Part shown: piece after piece, positions 4,797 to 11,099 of the stretch
Numbering within the stretch: position 1 is the stretch's first letter
Layout of the letters: each line of letters begins with the position of its first letter
Source of the DNA: a virus
DNA: 21,849 nucleotides
IMG/VR virus record: IMGVR_UViG_3300045999_006653
Span: 1-21,849 of that record
Direction: 5' to 3' (one strand)
Notes under the pieces: generated by a model
Told to the model about the DNA's origin: nothing
The model's database searches: none
The model's input: only the letters and a program-made list of their open reading frames with translations
Made by a program: the position numbers and the translations under genes

Positions 4797-6759
4797 TAAT
4801 TAGTTCACTTACTTCTTGAATTCTTTTTCCTATCCAAGCCATTACAGGAACGGCCATTGAGTTACCGAGTGCTTTGTATCGAGGGCCATCGGGAGACTCT
4901 TCCTTTTTTCTGTATGGGATGTTTGTAAATCCGTTTTGTGTTGTTATACAAAATTCAAATGAACTCTGATTTAATGTTTTTTCTGCTATGAACAAATTTA
5001 TGGCAGCTAACACAGAGAAGAGCCAAGTTAGATTTTTCATATTTAAGCTCCGGATGTTTTGATCTAAATTTAATGTGATGAACGTGATGGCCTCTTTTGC
5101 TATACTCTCCACATCTTTGGCAAAACCCTCTTTCTCTCGACCAAATATCTCGGCAAATAAGTTTCCACTCTCTCCCCATGTAAAATTTAACGGATTCACT
5201 TGTAATTCCACCTTTCCAGTTTCTATTATTTTCTCCGCTATTGTACTTATATCCACAAGCAGTTGAGCAAAACTTTCTGTTTCCATAAGTTGGAGAAACT
5301 TTTTTTTCGTTTCCGCAGAAATGGCATTTGATAACAACTTTTCTACATTGAACAAGTTTGTTAGTTTCGGCCCGTAATTGTTTTGAACATTCAGGACTAC
5401 AGCAGATTTTTGGTTTTCCTTTTCTGCATTCAAATTCTGAACTGCATATTTTGCAAGTTCTTGTTTCTTTACTTCTTCGGCATTGAAGACATTGTTTTGC
5501 AACTTGCGACATTTGATTGCCACATTTACATAATTGTTTTGATGGTCTAAACATACATCAAAGATAGTGTATTTTTTTATCTCAGGGAATCCCTGTAAAC
5601 GCTCACATTCTACAGGAGTTAGTCTACGAACTCTTGCGTTTTGAATTGTACTGCCTGTGTGATTGATATCCGAAGCGGAGGATGATAAGATTTGAGAGGT
5701 CTGCTCGTTGATACTCATGTTGTACATATCAACGGCAACGCCATGAACTCCTGATGCATTTAAAGTATACATAGGACCACCTTCTGTAAAACCATCTCCA
5801 TTACCTCCTTTTAAAGGTTGTCTTCCAATAGTATTTTCAGCAAGAGCAAATACGGCATTAGATTTTTTATCCTCAAATAACCATTGATCCGGTGAGGTTG
5901 CTATGGTGAAAGACTTCTCCTCACTTCCAAGATAAACTTTACCAGCAGACTTGCCTGGGACACCGCCTTGTATTCCCGAGTTCTCAGAAACACCTCCTCG
6001 TACTTTAAAACAAATAGCAGTCTTTTCTTCATTTTGAATCACAGCAGAGAAGTGTCCTTTGTCGGGCATATATTGGTCATGGCAACGAGTGGTTAGACTA
6101 GCGGCTGTTTGTCCTCCGTCCCACCATTCTCCTGACTCACTGTTGTTAACAACGCTTCCCTTAATCTCTCGGGTAACTTTTTGCCTCTTACCTCTGCTCT
6201 CCGCAATATCCCTGCACAGGCTTTCTGACTCAAATAGAACCGCTGCGGCAGGTCTCCAATCTCCAAGGTATCCGATAAGAAAGATTCTTCTGCGTCTTTG
6301 TGCGACTCCAAAGTGTTGAGCGTCAAGAACTCTGTAGGCAAACCCATACCCGAGTTCCCCCAACGCCCCGAGGAGGGAACCAAAATCTTTTCCTCCGTTA
6401 CTTGACAAGACGCCAGGGACATTTTCCCAAACGATCCACTGGGGTTTTGCTTTGTCAGCAATGCGACAGAATTCAAGGGCCAAGTTGCCACGAGGGTCTT
6501 CCATTCCTTTTCGGAGACCTGCAACTGAGAATGATTGGCAGGGAGTTCCTCCAACGAGAACATCGATAGTTGTTTCATTAAATATAGGGTTTGAGTGAAT
6601 TAAAGTCATGTCCCCAAGGTTTGGGGTTTCTGGGTAATGGTGCTGTAGTACAGCAGATGGGAAAGGTTCTATTTCTGAAAACCATTGTGGCTTCCATCCT
6701 AATGAGTGCCAAGCCATTGTTGCAGCTTCGATACCCGAGCATACTGATCCGTATTTCAT
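4768..6759 (-). CDS. C5-cytosine DNA methyltransferase with internal insertion (663 aa)
   Basis: Transfers a methyl group from S-adenosylmethionine to C5 of cytosine, probably protecting phage DNA from restriction. Conserved motifs are visible in order: I (VCSGIEA, 6-12), IV with catalytic C74 in GGTPCQSFS, VI (WENVPG, 111-116), VIII (QRRRRIF, 154-160), a target-recognition region, IX (RRLTPVECERLQGFP ending at 392) and X (YKALGNSMAVPVM near the C-terminus). Between IX and X about 215 residues (394-608) are foreign to the family; without them the protein would be about 448 residues, a usual length, and GFPE would join NGFTNIPYRKK. The insert encodes an HNH endonuclease in another frame. Start ATG 6759 overlaps the upstream stop by 4 nt. 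Whether the inserted protein is active, or is restored at RNA or protein level, is unknown. Confidence 0.85.
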   Translation of the reverse strand: MKYGSVCSGIEAATMAWHSLGWKPQWFSEIEPFPSAVLQHHYPETPNLGDMTLIHSNPIFNETTIDVLVGGTPCQSFSVAGLRKGMEDPRGNLALEFCRIADKAKPQWIVWENVPGVLSSNGGKDFGSLLGALGELGYGFAYRVLDAQHFGVAQRRRRIFLIGYLGDWRPAAAVLFESESLCRDIAESRGKRQKVTREIKGSVVNNSESGEWWDGGQTAASLTTRCHDQYMPDKGHFSAVIQNEEKTAICFKVRGGVSENSGIQGGVPGKSAGKVYLGSEEKSFTIATSPDQWLFEDKKSNAVFALAENTIGRQPLKGGNGDGFTEGGPMYTLNASGVHGVAVDMYNMSINEQTSQILSSSASDINHTGSTIQNARVRRLTPVECERLQGFPEIKKYTIFDVCLDHQNNYVNVAIKCRKLQNNVFNAEEVKKQELAKYAVQNLNAEKENQKSAVVLNVQNNYGPKLTNLFNVEKLLSNAISAETKKKFLQLMETESFAQLLVDISTIAEKIIETGKVELQVNPLNFTWGESGNLFAEIFGREKEGFAKDVESIAKEAITFITLNLDQNIRSLNMKNLTWLFSVLAAINLFIAEKTLNQSSFEFCITTQNGFTNIPYRKKEESPDGPRYKALGNSMAVPVMAWIGKRIQEVSELINEQNDVNKK
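4955..5554 (-). CDS. Zinc-finger HNH endonuclease nested in the methyltransferase gene (199 aa)
   Basis: Encoded on the same strand as the methyltransferase but in another frame. The product begins MFRPSKQLCKCGNQMSQVAK. Cysteine pairs suggest successive zinc sites: C9/C11 with C22/C25, C34/C37 with C51/C56, and C77/C80 with C96/C100. Next comes the NNRNWKGGIT segment common in phage HNH proteins, then the HNH fold: C145/C148, HHVHH (156-160), N176 and C181/C184 with H185 and H189. Such enzymes nick or cut DNA at a specific site and promote copying of their own gene into empty alleles; the likely target is the uninterrupted motif IX-X region of related methyltransferase genes. A TATCTTTG element ends 4 nt before the ATG. 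Confidence 0.8.
   Translation of the reverse strand: MFRPSKQLCKCGNQMSQVAKQCLQCRRSKETRTCKICSSEFECRKGKPKICCSPECSKQLRAETNKLVQCRKVVIKCHFCGNEKKVSPTYGNRKFCSTACGYKYNSGENNRNWKGGITSESVKFYMGREWKLICRDIWSRERGFCQRCGEYSKRGHHVHHIKFRSKHPELKYEKSNLALLCVSCHKFVHSRKNIKSEFI
5559..5566 (-). promoter_or_regulatory. -7 element TATCTTTG at the HNH start
   Basis: TATCTTTG on the minus strand is identical to elements at 1226, 1254 and 10734. It ends 4 nt before the HNH ATG, so a transcript from it would be nearly leaderless. The same bases encode residues of the interrupted methyltransferase. Chance occurrence cannot be ruled out. Confidence 0.35.
6093..6578 (-). CDS. Alternate-frame ORF within the methyltransferase gene (161 aa), possible overprinted gene
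   Basis: This frame lies on the same strand as the methyltransferase and covers motif IV to the start of the target-recognition region in a frame different from both the methyltransferase and the HNH ORF. It begins MKQLSMFSLEELPANHSQLQ and later reads GRWGNSGMGLPTEFLTLNT and FYLSQKACAGILRRAEVRG. From memory, near-identical phrases (NSGMG-P-T-E, LS-ACxGILRRAE-RGK-LP) appear as annotated hypothetical proteins in many phages and prophages, so this frame seems repeatedly open. It may be a real overprinted protein or a by-product of constraint on the methyltransferase. The ATG follows an AT-rich stretch (TATATTTA) suited to a Bacteroidota start. Confidence 0.4.
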   Translation of the reverse strand: MKQLSMFSLEELPANHSQLQVSEKEWKTLVATWPLNSVALLTKQNPSGSFGKMSLASCQVTEEKILVPSSGRWGNSGMGLPTEFLTLNTLESHKDAEESFLSDTLEIGDLPQRFYLSQKACAGILRRAEVRGKKLPERLREALLTTVSQENGGTEDKQPLV

Positions 6760-6992
6760 TTGTTCTTTATTTTTTCGATTGCACTTTTTAAATATACAGC
6801 CATATCAAGGCACTCCTCGTAGGCTTCTTGTAACCACATTAGATGGTCATAGTCAGTTCGGTCAACTGTTGTTCCGTACTGCAAGAAACCTTTCCTCTCT
6901 CTCTTTTTAAGGTCCTCATATAATTTTGTGAGAATCTTAGAGTCTTTGAGTTCGTATTGAGGTTCTATGTTGTGGGTACTATTCTGCTCCAT
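6756..6992 (-). CDS. MazG-like small protein (78 aa)
   Basis: The product begins MEQNSTHNIEPQYELKDSKI. Its C-terminal half, with LQYGTTVDRTDYDHLMWLQ followed by EAYEECLDMAVYLKSAI, resembles the helical pattern of phage MazG-like proteins (YG-x ... DAYEEALDLAVYL), where acidic residues bind Mg and nucleoside triphosphates are hydrolysed. The protein is shorter than full MazG domains, so activity is uncertain. I chose ATG 6992, which overlaps the preceding stop by 14 nt, rather than an upstream ATG at 7088 deep within the previous gene. The stop overlaps the methyltransferase start by 4 nt. Confidence 0.5.
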   Translation of the reverse strand: MEQNSTHNIEPQYELKDSKILTKLYEDLKKRERKGFLQYGTTVDRTDYDHLMWLQEAYEECLDMAVYLKSAIEKIKNK

Positions 6993-7215
6993 AAGTTTCG
7001 TAATGTTTGCGGATAATATCTTGAATAAACTTCTTTTTTGTTTCATCCCATCCATTCCAGTTTGTTTCCTCAGATGACGGATGAGCATCCACTCCGTAGA
7101 TTGTTCCGCTTTCAGTTACAGATTTAGCCAGAGTGTATTCGTACTTCATGTCTAAAGTAATTTCTCCTTTAAAGTAATACTCTGTCTTGTGTGGCTTTTG
7201 AATTGTAATCTCCAT
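6979..7215 (-). CDS. Hypothetical protein (78 aa)
   Basis: The product begins MEITIQKPHKTEYYFKGEIT and ends HYETYGAE. The N-terminal half looks beta-rich and the C-terminal half helical. ATG 7215 was chosen because it lies just after the stop of the upstream gene (7217); the longer frame to 7302 would run back into that gene. It sits between the DnaA-like and MazG-like genes in the replication operon. No family recognised. Confidence 0.55.
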   Translation of the reverse strand: MEITIQKPHKTEYYFKGEITLDMKYEYTLAKSVTESGTIYGVDAHPSSEETNWNGWDETKKKFIQDIIRKHYETYGAE

Positions 7216-7216
7216 T

Positions 7217-7726
7217 TTATTTATCGATTTTAAGTTTAAAGTAAAGTTCTCTGTACGCTTGTTTAGGTTGAGGGTATCCAAGTTCTTCCATCTTCTCAAC
7301 AAAGTATTGTACTAGCATTCTATCCTTCCAAGAGGTTAGGATTGTATCCTCAAATGTTTTGATTCCATAGAGGACCGTTGCGTGGTTTTTGTTTTTAAAC
7401 TCGGTCCCAATGCCACCTAATGTTACAGGAAGTGTTTTATGCATCATCCAAAAAACCAATTGTCTATAAACTACGTTCTCTCTCTTTCTGTTCTCTTCAC
7501 CTGATGCGTTGTATACTTTCATTGCCAAATCTTTCATGAGGTCTATATAGTTTCTCATGTTAGTGCCTATAGCAACATTGTGAATCACATGGCTAAACTT
7601 GTCAGCCTCTTCTTTTAAGTGAGGTACATAGAGAATCAAATCGTGAATGAATCTCTCTTTACGATCATTTGGCACATACTCTAGGATGTCTCCAAAATGA
7701 ATCTTCTTTTCTTCTTGAACTTCCAT
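7217..7726 (-). CDS. Protein with DnaA domain IV-like DNA-binding region (169 aa)
   Basis: Residues about 80-130 (VVYRQLVFWMMHKTLP, then LGGIGTEFKNKNHATVLYGI) match the pattern of the C-terminal DNA-binding domain of the initiator DnaA: an R-Q helix, a turn with LxxIGxxF, and the basic (R/K)-(D/N)-H-(A/S/T)-TV loop that reads the DnaA box. There is no AAA+ ATPase part. The N-terminal 75 residues are helical and unrecognised. In the replication operon it may mark the phage origin, recruit host factors, or compete with host DnaA for binding sites. The domain call is by motif; the role is inferred. Confidence 0.6.
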   Translation of the reverse strand: MEVQEEKKIHFGDILEYVPNDRKERFIHDLILYVPHLKEEADKFSHVIHNVAIGTNMRNYIDLMKDLAMKVYNASGEENRKRENVVYRQLVFWMMHKTLPVTLGGIGTEFKNKNHATVLYGIKTFEDTILTSWKDRMLVQYFVEKMEELGYPQPKQAYRELYFKLKIDK

Positions 7727-7740
7727 TTTTGTTTTTGTTA

Positions 7741-8160
7741 TTATTTTAGGTTATTAAAAATTTCTTGAATTTGTTCTAGTGTGTGTCGTTGGATAAAGTC
7801 CCAGTAGACGAACTTGTACAGATTTTGAAAATATTTATGTTTGTAATCTTCAGAGTTGACCGGCTTGTCGAGGCCAAGTTCTTTACAAGTCCTTTTATTC
7901 GCTTTACTTTTAATTTCATCGCTGACTTCTTTAGAGATAATGTTATTGTTCCGCAAATATCTAACATTCTTTTCACAAAATCCAAATAAAACTTCAACTA
8001 TTTCAACATATTTTTTATCAACACAGATATAAACAGCCTCTATATTTTCGTAAAACGCTTCTTTTGAACCAATTAACTCACCATCCTTCAGTTTTGTAAT
8101 TGCAACTTGTCGCAGTCCATATTGAAAAGTTGGATCAGAATGGTATGTCTTCGTCTTCAT
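7741..8160 (-). CDS. Hypothetical protein of the replication operon (139 aa)
   Basis: The product begins MKTKTYHSDPTFQYGLRQVA and ends EIFNNLK. It is largely helical and charged, with two cysteines in the middle (ICVDKKYVEIVEVLFGFCEK). It overlaps the end of the primase-helicase gene by 26 nt, so it is tightly linked to replication functions. A second minus frame (7776-7997) and a plus frame (7783-7989) inside it are shadows. I do not recognise a family. Confidence 0.6.
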   Translation of the reverse strand: MKTKTYHSDPTFQYGLRQVAITKLKDGELIGSKEAFYENIEAVYICVDKKYVEIVEVLFGFCEKNVRYLRNNNIISKEVSDEIKSKANKRTCKELGLDKPVNSEDYKHKYFQNLYKFVYWDFIQRHTLEQIQEIFNNLK

Positions 8161-9880
8161 ATTCGTGTTGTCTTGTTTCGTATTCGTCTAATAGGATTCC
8201 CTTACTATCATCTCCAATCTCTGCAAACCTTTTTGTTTTTACATCGTACACAAAGGGAACTTCTCCCACGCGACCTATGAAAGACCAACGAATCTTTTGG
8301 ATGTTAATCAGGGTTTGCCCAGACACATAATCTCGGTAAGCAACAAATCCGTTATCACACTTGTTGAAGAAGTGAGCAGACCCGGCTATGTCATAAAGTG
8401 TCGGCATAACATACACACCGTTTTCCTTCCTAATCTTTGTTGGATGAGCAATAACAAACACATGGACTCCGTAACGATCCTTGAATCGTTTGACCTTGGT
8501 GAGTGCCTCTGAAATGTATTGCGTCTCGCTCATTCCCTTTGGGACCTGGTGTTCAACATAGTTCCAAGGGTCTATCACAAGACAATTGATTCCGTTGCGT
8601 TTAACAAGTTCAGCAGCTTTGTCTAGGATACCATCAATGGTCACATCCATCTCATCAATCTTCATGAAGTAGAAGTATTCCTCAACAAAGTCTCTTGCCT
8701 TATCAACTTCCTCTTGACTCATCTTTGCAGTAGGCACAAATGAGAAGAAAGGCTTCCCAATAAATATTTCAGCAAGTTCAGAAAAAAGTATCTCTGTGGG
8801 TTGCTTTTCTGGCGAAAACATTGCTATCTTCCACGAATGTTTCGCAGACAATCTGACAAGTAAATTGTTCAGAAAAGTTGACTTTCCTGCGTTGGGTGTT
8901 CCTGTGATTATGGTGAACTCTGAACCTCGGAACGAGATATGTTCATCGAATTGATTAAACCCTGCTTTCAACCCATGAGGAAACCCATTAAGATATATAT
9001 CAGATATTTTCTCCTTTACGTCATTTACCTTCTCAATGCCCTCTATTGGAATTTGATAGGCTTCTGCTACAACCTTTTGAAGAAGCTCTACTCCGTAATT
9101 TACTAAAATCTCATTTGCGTCCTTGCATCCATCGGGAATGTTTACATACCAAATCTTCTCCCGACCAAGTCTTCGCGTCAACTCCTCACGAAGAGAGAGA
9201 CCAGATGAATCGTTATCGGTAAAAATGATAACCTTCTCCTTGTCGGCAAATGCGTCAATACAGTTATCAAGATACTTGAGGTTTTGGTTTCCCTTTGTTG
9301 CCCCATTAGGAACGCTTACAACAGGGTAAATTTGAGCTTCTTCCAAAGAAAGAGCGTCCATTTCACCTTCGACAATTACACACCAATTATAGCCTTCTAT
9401 GGAGTTCAGGTTGTAGAGGATTAACTCGGCATCCTTAACCATCCGAAAGTTTTTTGCCGCATCTCTATATTTGATGTTAACCAAGTCACTTCCTCGGAAG
9501 TAGTTAAAACATATGGCGTTTCTATTTTCACCGGCTTGAGGAAAGTAACACTCCTCTTCCGTAATTTTCAGTTTCAGCAAAGTGTTGTTGGAGATCCCTC
9601 TCTTCTCAAACCAAGAGAGAACCTTGTCGCTCACCTTCTGAAGTTTAGATACTGGAACAACATACTCAACCTTTCGGTCTGACTTGTTTACGCTCTTCCC
9701 CATAAACGCTTCGCAGTTTGGGTAGTGGCACTTGTACACACCTAACTCGACATTTACTGAAAGACTCTTGTCTCTCTTGTTACTTCTCGTGTCTTTGCAG
9801 AACGGACAGTTTACTTTTTGTTGTGCCGAGGTATCCTTGCAGACAATTCCAAGGGCAGATAATTTTTGGTAGTTGCTCAT
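8135..9880 (-). CDS. Bifunctional DNA primase-helicase, T7 gp4-like (581 aa)
   Basis: Makes RNA primers and unwinds DNA at the fork. Domains in order: a zinc-binding domain (C25, C28, C51, C56); a TOPRIM primase core with EGEMD (171-175) and the acidic TDND (221-224); a linker; and a DnaB-type helicase with Walker A GTPNAGKS (327-334), Walker B ending in D437 (CLVIDPWN) and a conserved H479. The length fits T7 gp4-type proteins. The C-terminus is acidic and ends DEDIPF, the same type of tail used by SSB proteins to contact replication partners. It overlaps the upstream winged-helix gene by 4 nt. No stop or frame problem is visible. Confidence 0.9.
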   Translation of the reverse strand: MSNYQKLSALGIVCKDTSAQQKVNCPFCKDTRSNKRDKSLSVNVELGVYKCHYPNCEAFMGKSVNKSDRKVEYVVPVSKLQKVSDKVLSWFEKRGISNNTLLKLKITEEECYFPQAGENRNAICFNYFRGSDLVNIKYRDAAKNFRMVKDAELILYNLNSIEGYNWCVIVEGEMDALSLEEAQIYPVVSVPNGATKGNQNLKYLDNCIDAFADKEKVIIFTDNDSSGLSLREELTRRLGREKIWYVNIPDGCKDANEILVNYGVELLQKVVAEAYQIPIEGIEKVNDVKEKISDIYLNGFPHGLKAGFNQFDEHISFRGSEFTIITGTPNAGKSTFLNNLLVRLSAKHSWKIAMFSPEKQPTEILFSELAEIFIGKPFFSFVPTAKMSQEEVDKARDFVEEYFYFMKIDEMDVTIDGILDKAAELVKRNGINCLVIDPWNYVEHQVPKGMSETQYISEALTKVKRFKDRYGVHVFVIAHPTKIRKENGVYVMPTLYDIAGSAHFFNKCDNGFVAYRDYVSGQTLINIQKIRWSFIGRVGEVPFVYDVKTKRFAEIGDDSKGILLDEYETRQHEYEDEDIPF

Positions 9881-10626
9881 ATTTTATTGAAAAATCCTGG
9901 TTCAGCTTTGTTTATTTCGTCTTGAGTTTTAAAGTGTGTGCTTCCGAATATGTCTCTCACCTTTATTTTGCTCTCTTGTATTTTGTATTGGTCTTTAAAC
10001 CAATTGTTCCTCATCTTACTCTTCCAGTTTAAAACCTTGTTATCATACGAATCTTTCCAGTCATTCTCTTCATAATGTTTAAATGCCTTTATTGCTATCT
10101 CTTCGGCATAACCATTATCTCTGAAGAATACTTTTACATCGTCTAATGTGGGTGGCACAAAAACTTTCTTTTTTGGCTTTGCCGATATATTATTATCTTT
10201 AATATCTTCTTTAATATCTTCTATATTATATACTACTCCCACTGGAGTGTACCCCTCGTCTCGCTGTAGGGTACCCCCCATCTCGTGGGAGGGGAGGGGG
10301 GTCTTGTCAATTGGGTTCTCAAAAACTGTAATTGAACGGAATGTAACCATACCATCTTTGTCTATTTTCACAATTCTTCCAATGAAACCGTAGTCCTCTA
10401 GTTTTTGCAACATTTTAGTTACGCTATCCTTTTTCACACCAATTAAATCAGCTAGATATTTATTAGAGGCAAAACAATACCCTTTTGAATTTGACAAGGC
10501 TTGTATAAAACATAACAACACTTTTTGCTGAAGCGTAATGCGAGGGTCTTTTAGCATGGCAACAGTAATTACAGCGTATTTACTTTCGTGAAAGTATTCC
10601 TGTTTTTCGTCTTCTTGATATTTCAT
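9877..10626 (-). CDS. Winged-helix replication protein, RepO/replisome-organizer-like (249 aa)
   Basis: The product begins MKYQEDEKQEYFHESKYAVI. Residues about 25-95 form a winged-helix pattern (QQKVLLCFIQAL, CFASNKYLADLIGVKKDSVT, KMLQKLEDYGFIGRIVKI) typical of phage O/DnaD-like initiators. A variable middle is followed by a C-terminal block (VKVFFRDNGY through HYEENDWKD to WKSKMRNNWF) often seen in replisome-organizer proteins, which bind the origin and load helicase. It is first in the leftward operon, preceded by a promoter and a structured leader, and its end overlaps the primase-helicase start by 4 nt, which fits a helicase-loading partner. Confidence 0.75.
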   Translation of the reverse strand: MKYQEDEKQEYFHESKYAVITVAMLKDPRITLQQKVLLCFIQALSNSKGYCFASNKYLADLIGVKKDSVTKMLQKLEDYGFIGRIVKIDKDGMVTFRSITVFENPIDKTPLPSHEMGGTLQRDEGYTPVGVVYNIEDIKEDIKDNNISAKPKKKVFVPPTLDDVKVFFRDNGYAEEIAIKAFKHYEENDWKDSYDNKVLNWKSKMRNNWFKDQYKIQESKIKVRDIFGSTHFKTQDEINKAEPGFFNKI

Positions 10627-10636
10627 AATGTTTAGT

Positions 10637-10728
10637 AAAAAAAATGCCCCGAAGAACAGGGAGGTCGCAGTCTCACCTATTCAACAGGGCTAGTATTTTA
10701 TGTTTTTTAATTCGCTGCGACCCGAATT
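10637..10728 (-). promoter_or_regulatory. Structured 5' leader of the replication operon, possible attenuator
   Basis: About 100 nt of leader lie between the promoter and the first gene. GGTCGCAG (10722-10715) pairs perfectly with CTGCGACC (10670-10663) and encloses about 44 nt. CCCTGTT occurs twice (10689-10683 and 10661-10655). Downstream, GGGGC (10650-10646) can pair with an upstream GCCC (10690-10687) or a nearer CCC, and is followed after one base by eight T residues (10644-10637). Competing stems ahead of a T-run resemble an attenuator or riboswitch. I do not recognise a known RNA class. Confidence 0.45.
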
Positions 10729-10733
10729 GAAAA

Positions 10734-10764
10734 CAAAGATAATAAAATTACGCTGCTCTCCAAA
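10734..10764 (-). promoter_or_regulatory. Promoter of the replication operon (TTTG-N19-TATCTTTG)
   Basis: TATCTTTG (10741-10734, minus strand) is preceded after 19 nt by TTTG (10764-10761), matching the Bacteroidota -33/-7 consensus and spacing. Its -33 part lies in the end of the upstream 71-residue gene. It should drive the long leftward operon. Confidence 0.7.
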
Positions 10765-10963
10765 CACGAACTCCACCGTCCATTGATCGGGCAGTTAGTT
10801 CGTAGTTCTTCTTTTTCTTTTGGTAGAAAAGTTTAGCAAGGTATTTTGATGTCTCTCCAGGAACGAAGAAAGAGTCTCCAACTTCCATATCTGGCAAAAC
10901 ATATTCGGTTTTTCTACCTCTCCCACTTGTGCTTGGAATCGGTATATTTTTATCTACGTTCAT
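10748..10963 (-). CDS. DUF7303-like small protein (71 aa)
   Basis: The product begins MNVDKNIPIPSTSGRGRKTE and continues with MEVGDSFFVP and a C-terminal DGGVRVWRAA. The pattern 'NIPIP ... G-R-K ... MEVGDSFFVP ... DGGVRVWR' is one I recognise from many phage proteins grouped as DUF7303; function unknown to me. The size is typical. It has its own TATATTTG element just upstream and lies between the replication operon and the SSB-like gene on the other strand. Confidence 0.75.
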   Translation of the reverse strand: MNVDKNIPIPSTSGRGRKTEYVLPDMEVGDSFFVPGETSKYLAKLFYQKKKKNYELTARSMDGGVRVWRAA

Positions 10964-10986
10964 TTTTGTTATGTGTTAATTATTGG

Positions 10987-10994
10987 CAAATATA
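10987..10994 (-). promoter_or_regulatory. -7 element TATATTTG
   Basis: TATATTTG on the minus strand lies 24 nt ahead of the DUF7303-like gene and matches TAnnTTTG. No clear -33 element is seen at the usual spacing. Confidence 0.5.
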
Positions 10995-11075
10995 CATTAT
11001 CCAAATCAAAATCCTAAAAATATTTTATACACAACAATGTTAAAAACTATTCGAAGAACCTTTCAATATAATTCA

Positions 11076-11083
11076 TACATTTG
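11076..11083 (+). promoter_or_regulatory. -7 element TACATTTG
   Basis: TACATTTG lies 16 nt before the ATG of the SSB-like gene and matches TAnnTTTG. A weak TTCG about 22 nt upstream may act as the -33 part. Confidence 0.5.
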
Positions 11084-11099
11084 TGAAAATTAAATTACA

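Larger units (their letters stand above)
4936..5580 (-). mobile_element. HNH homing-endonuclease insertion inside the methyltransferase gene
   Basis: These bounds are inferred from where family-like methyltransferase sequence stops (E393, codon 5583-5581) and resumes (N609-GFTNIPY, from 4935). The insert is about 645 bp, a multiple of three, and has no stop in the methyltransferase frame. The endonuclease ORF occupies 600 bp of it, leaving about 26 bp upstream and 19 bp downstream, too little for a group I or II ribozyme core. No intein splicing motifs are seen in the methyltransferase frame. It therefore looks like an endonuclease gene inserted without a self-splicing carrier. Exact ends need an uninterrupted homolog. 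Confidence 0.6.

Noticed and set aside
4936-5580. Group I or group II intron in the methyltransferase gene
   Set aside because: The HNH ORF fills 600 of about 645 bp, leaving about 26 and 19 bp on its sides, too little for a catalytic core, and the host frame is open throughout. Only RNA data could fully exclude some unknown splicing.
4936-5580. Intein in the methyltransferase
   Set aside because: No conserved first Cys/Ser, block B histidine or terminal His-Asn followed by Cys/Ser/Thr is seen in the methyltransferase frame, and the endonuclease is in a different frame.
6059-6319. Plus-strand frames opposite the methyltransferase (6059-6319, 6300-6569)
   Set aside because: Antisense shadows; composition and position are explained by the two minus-strand frames already present.
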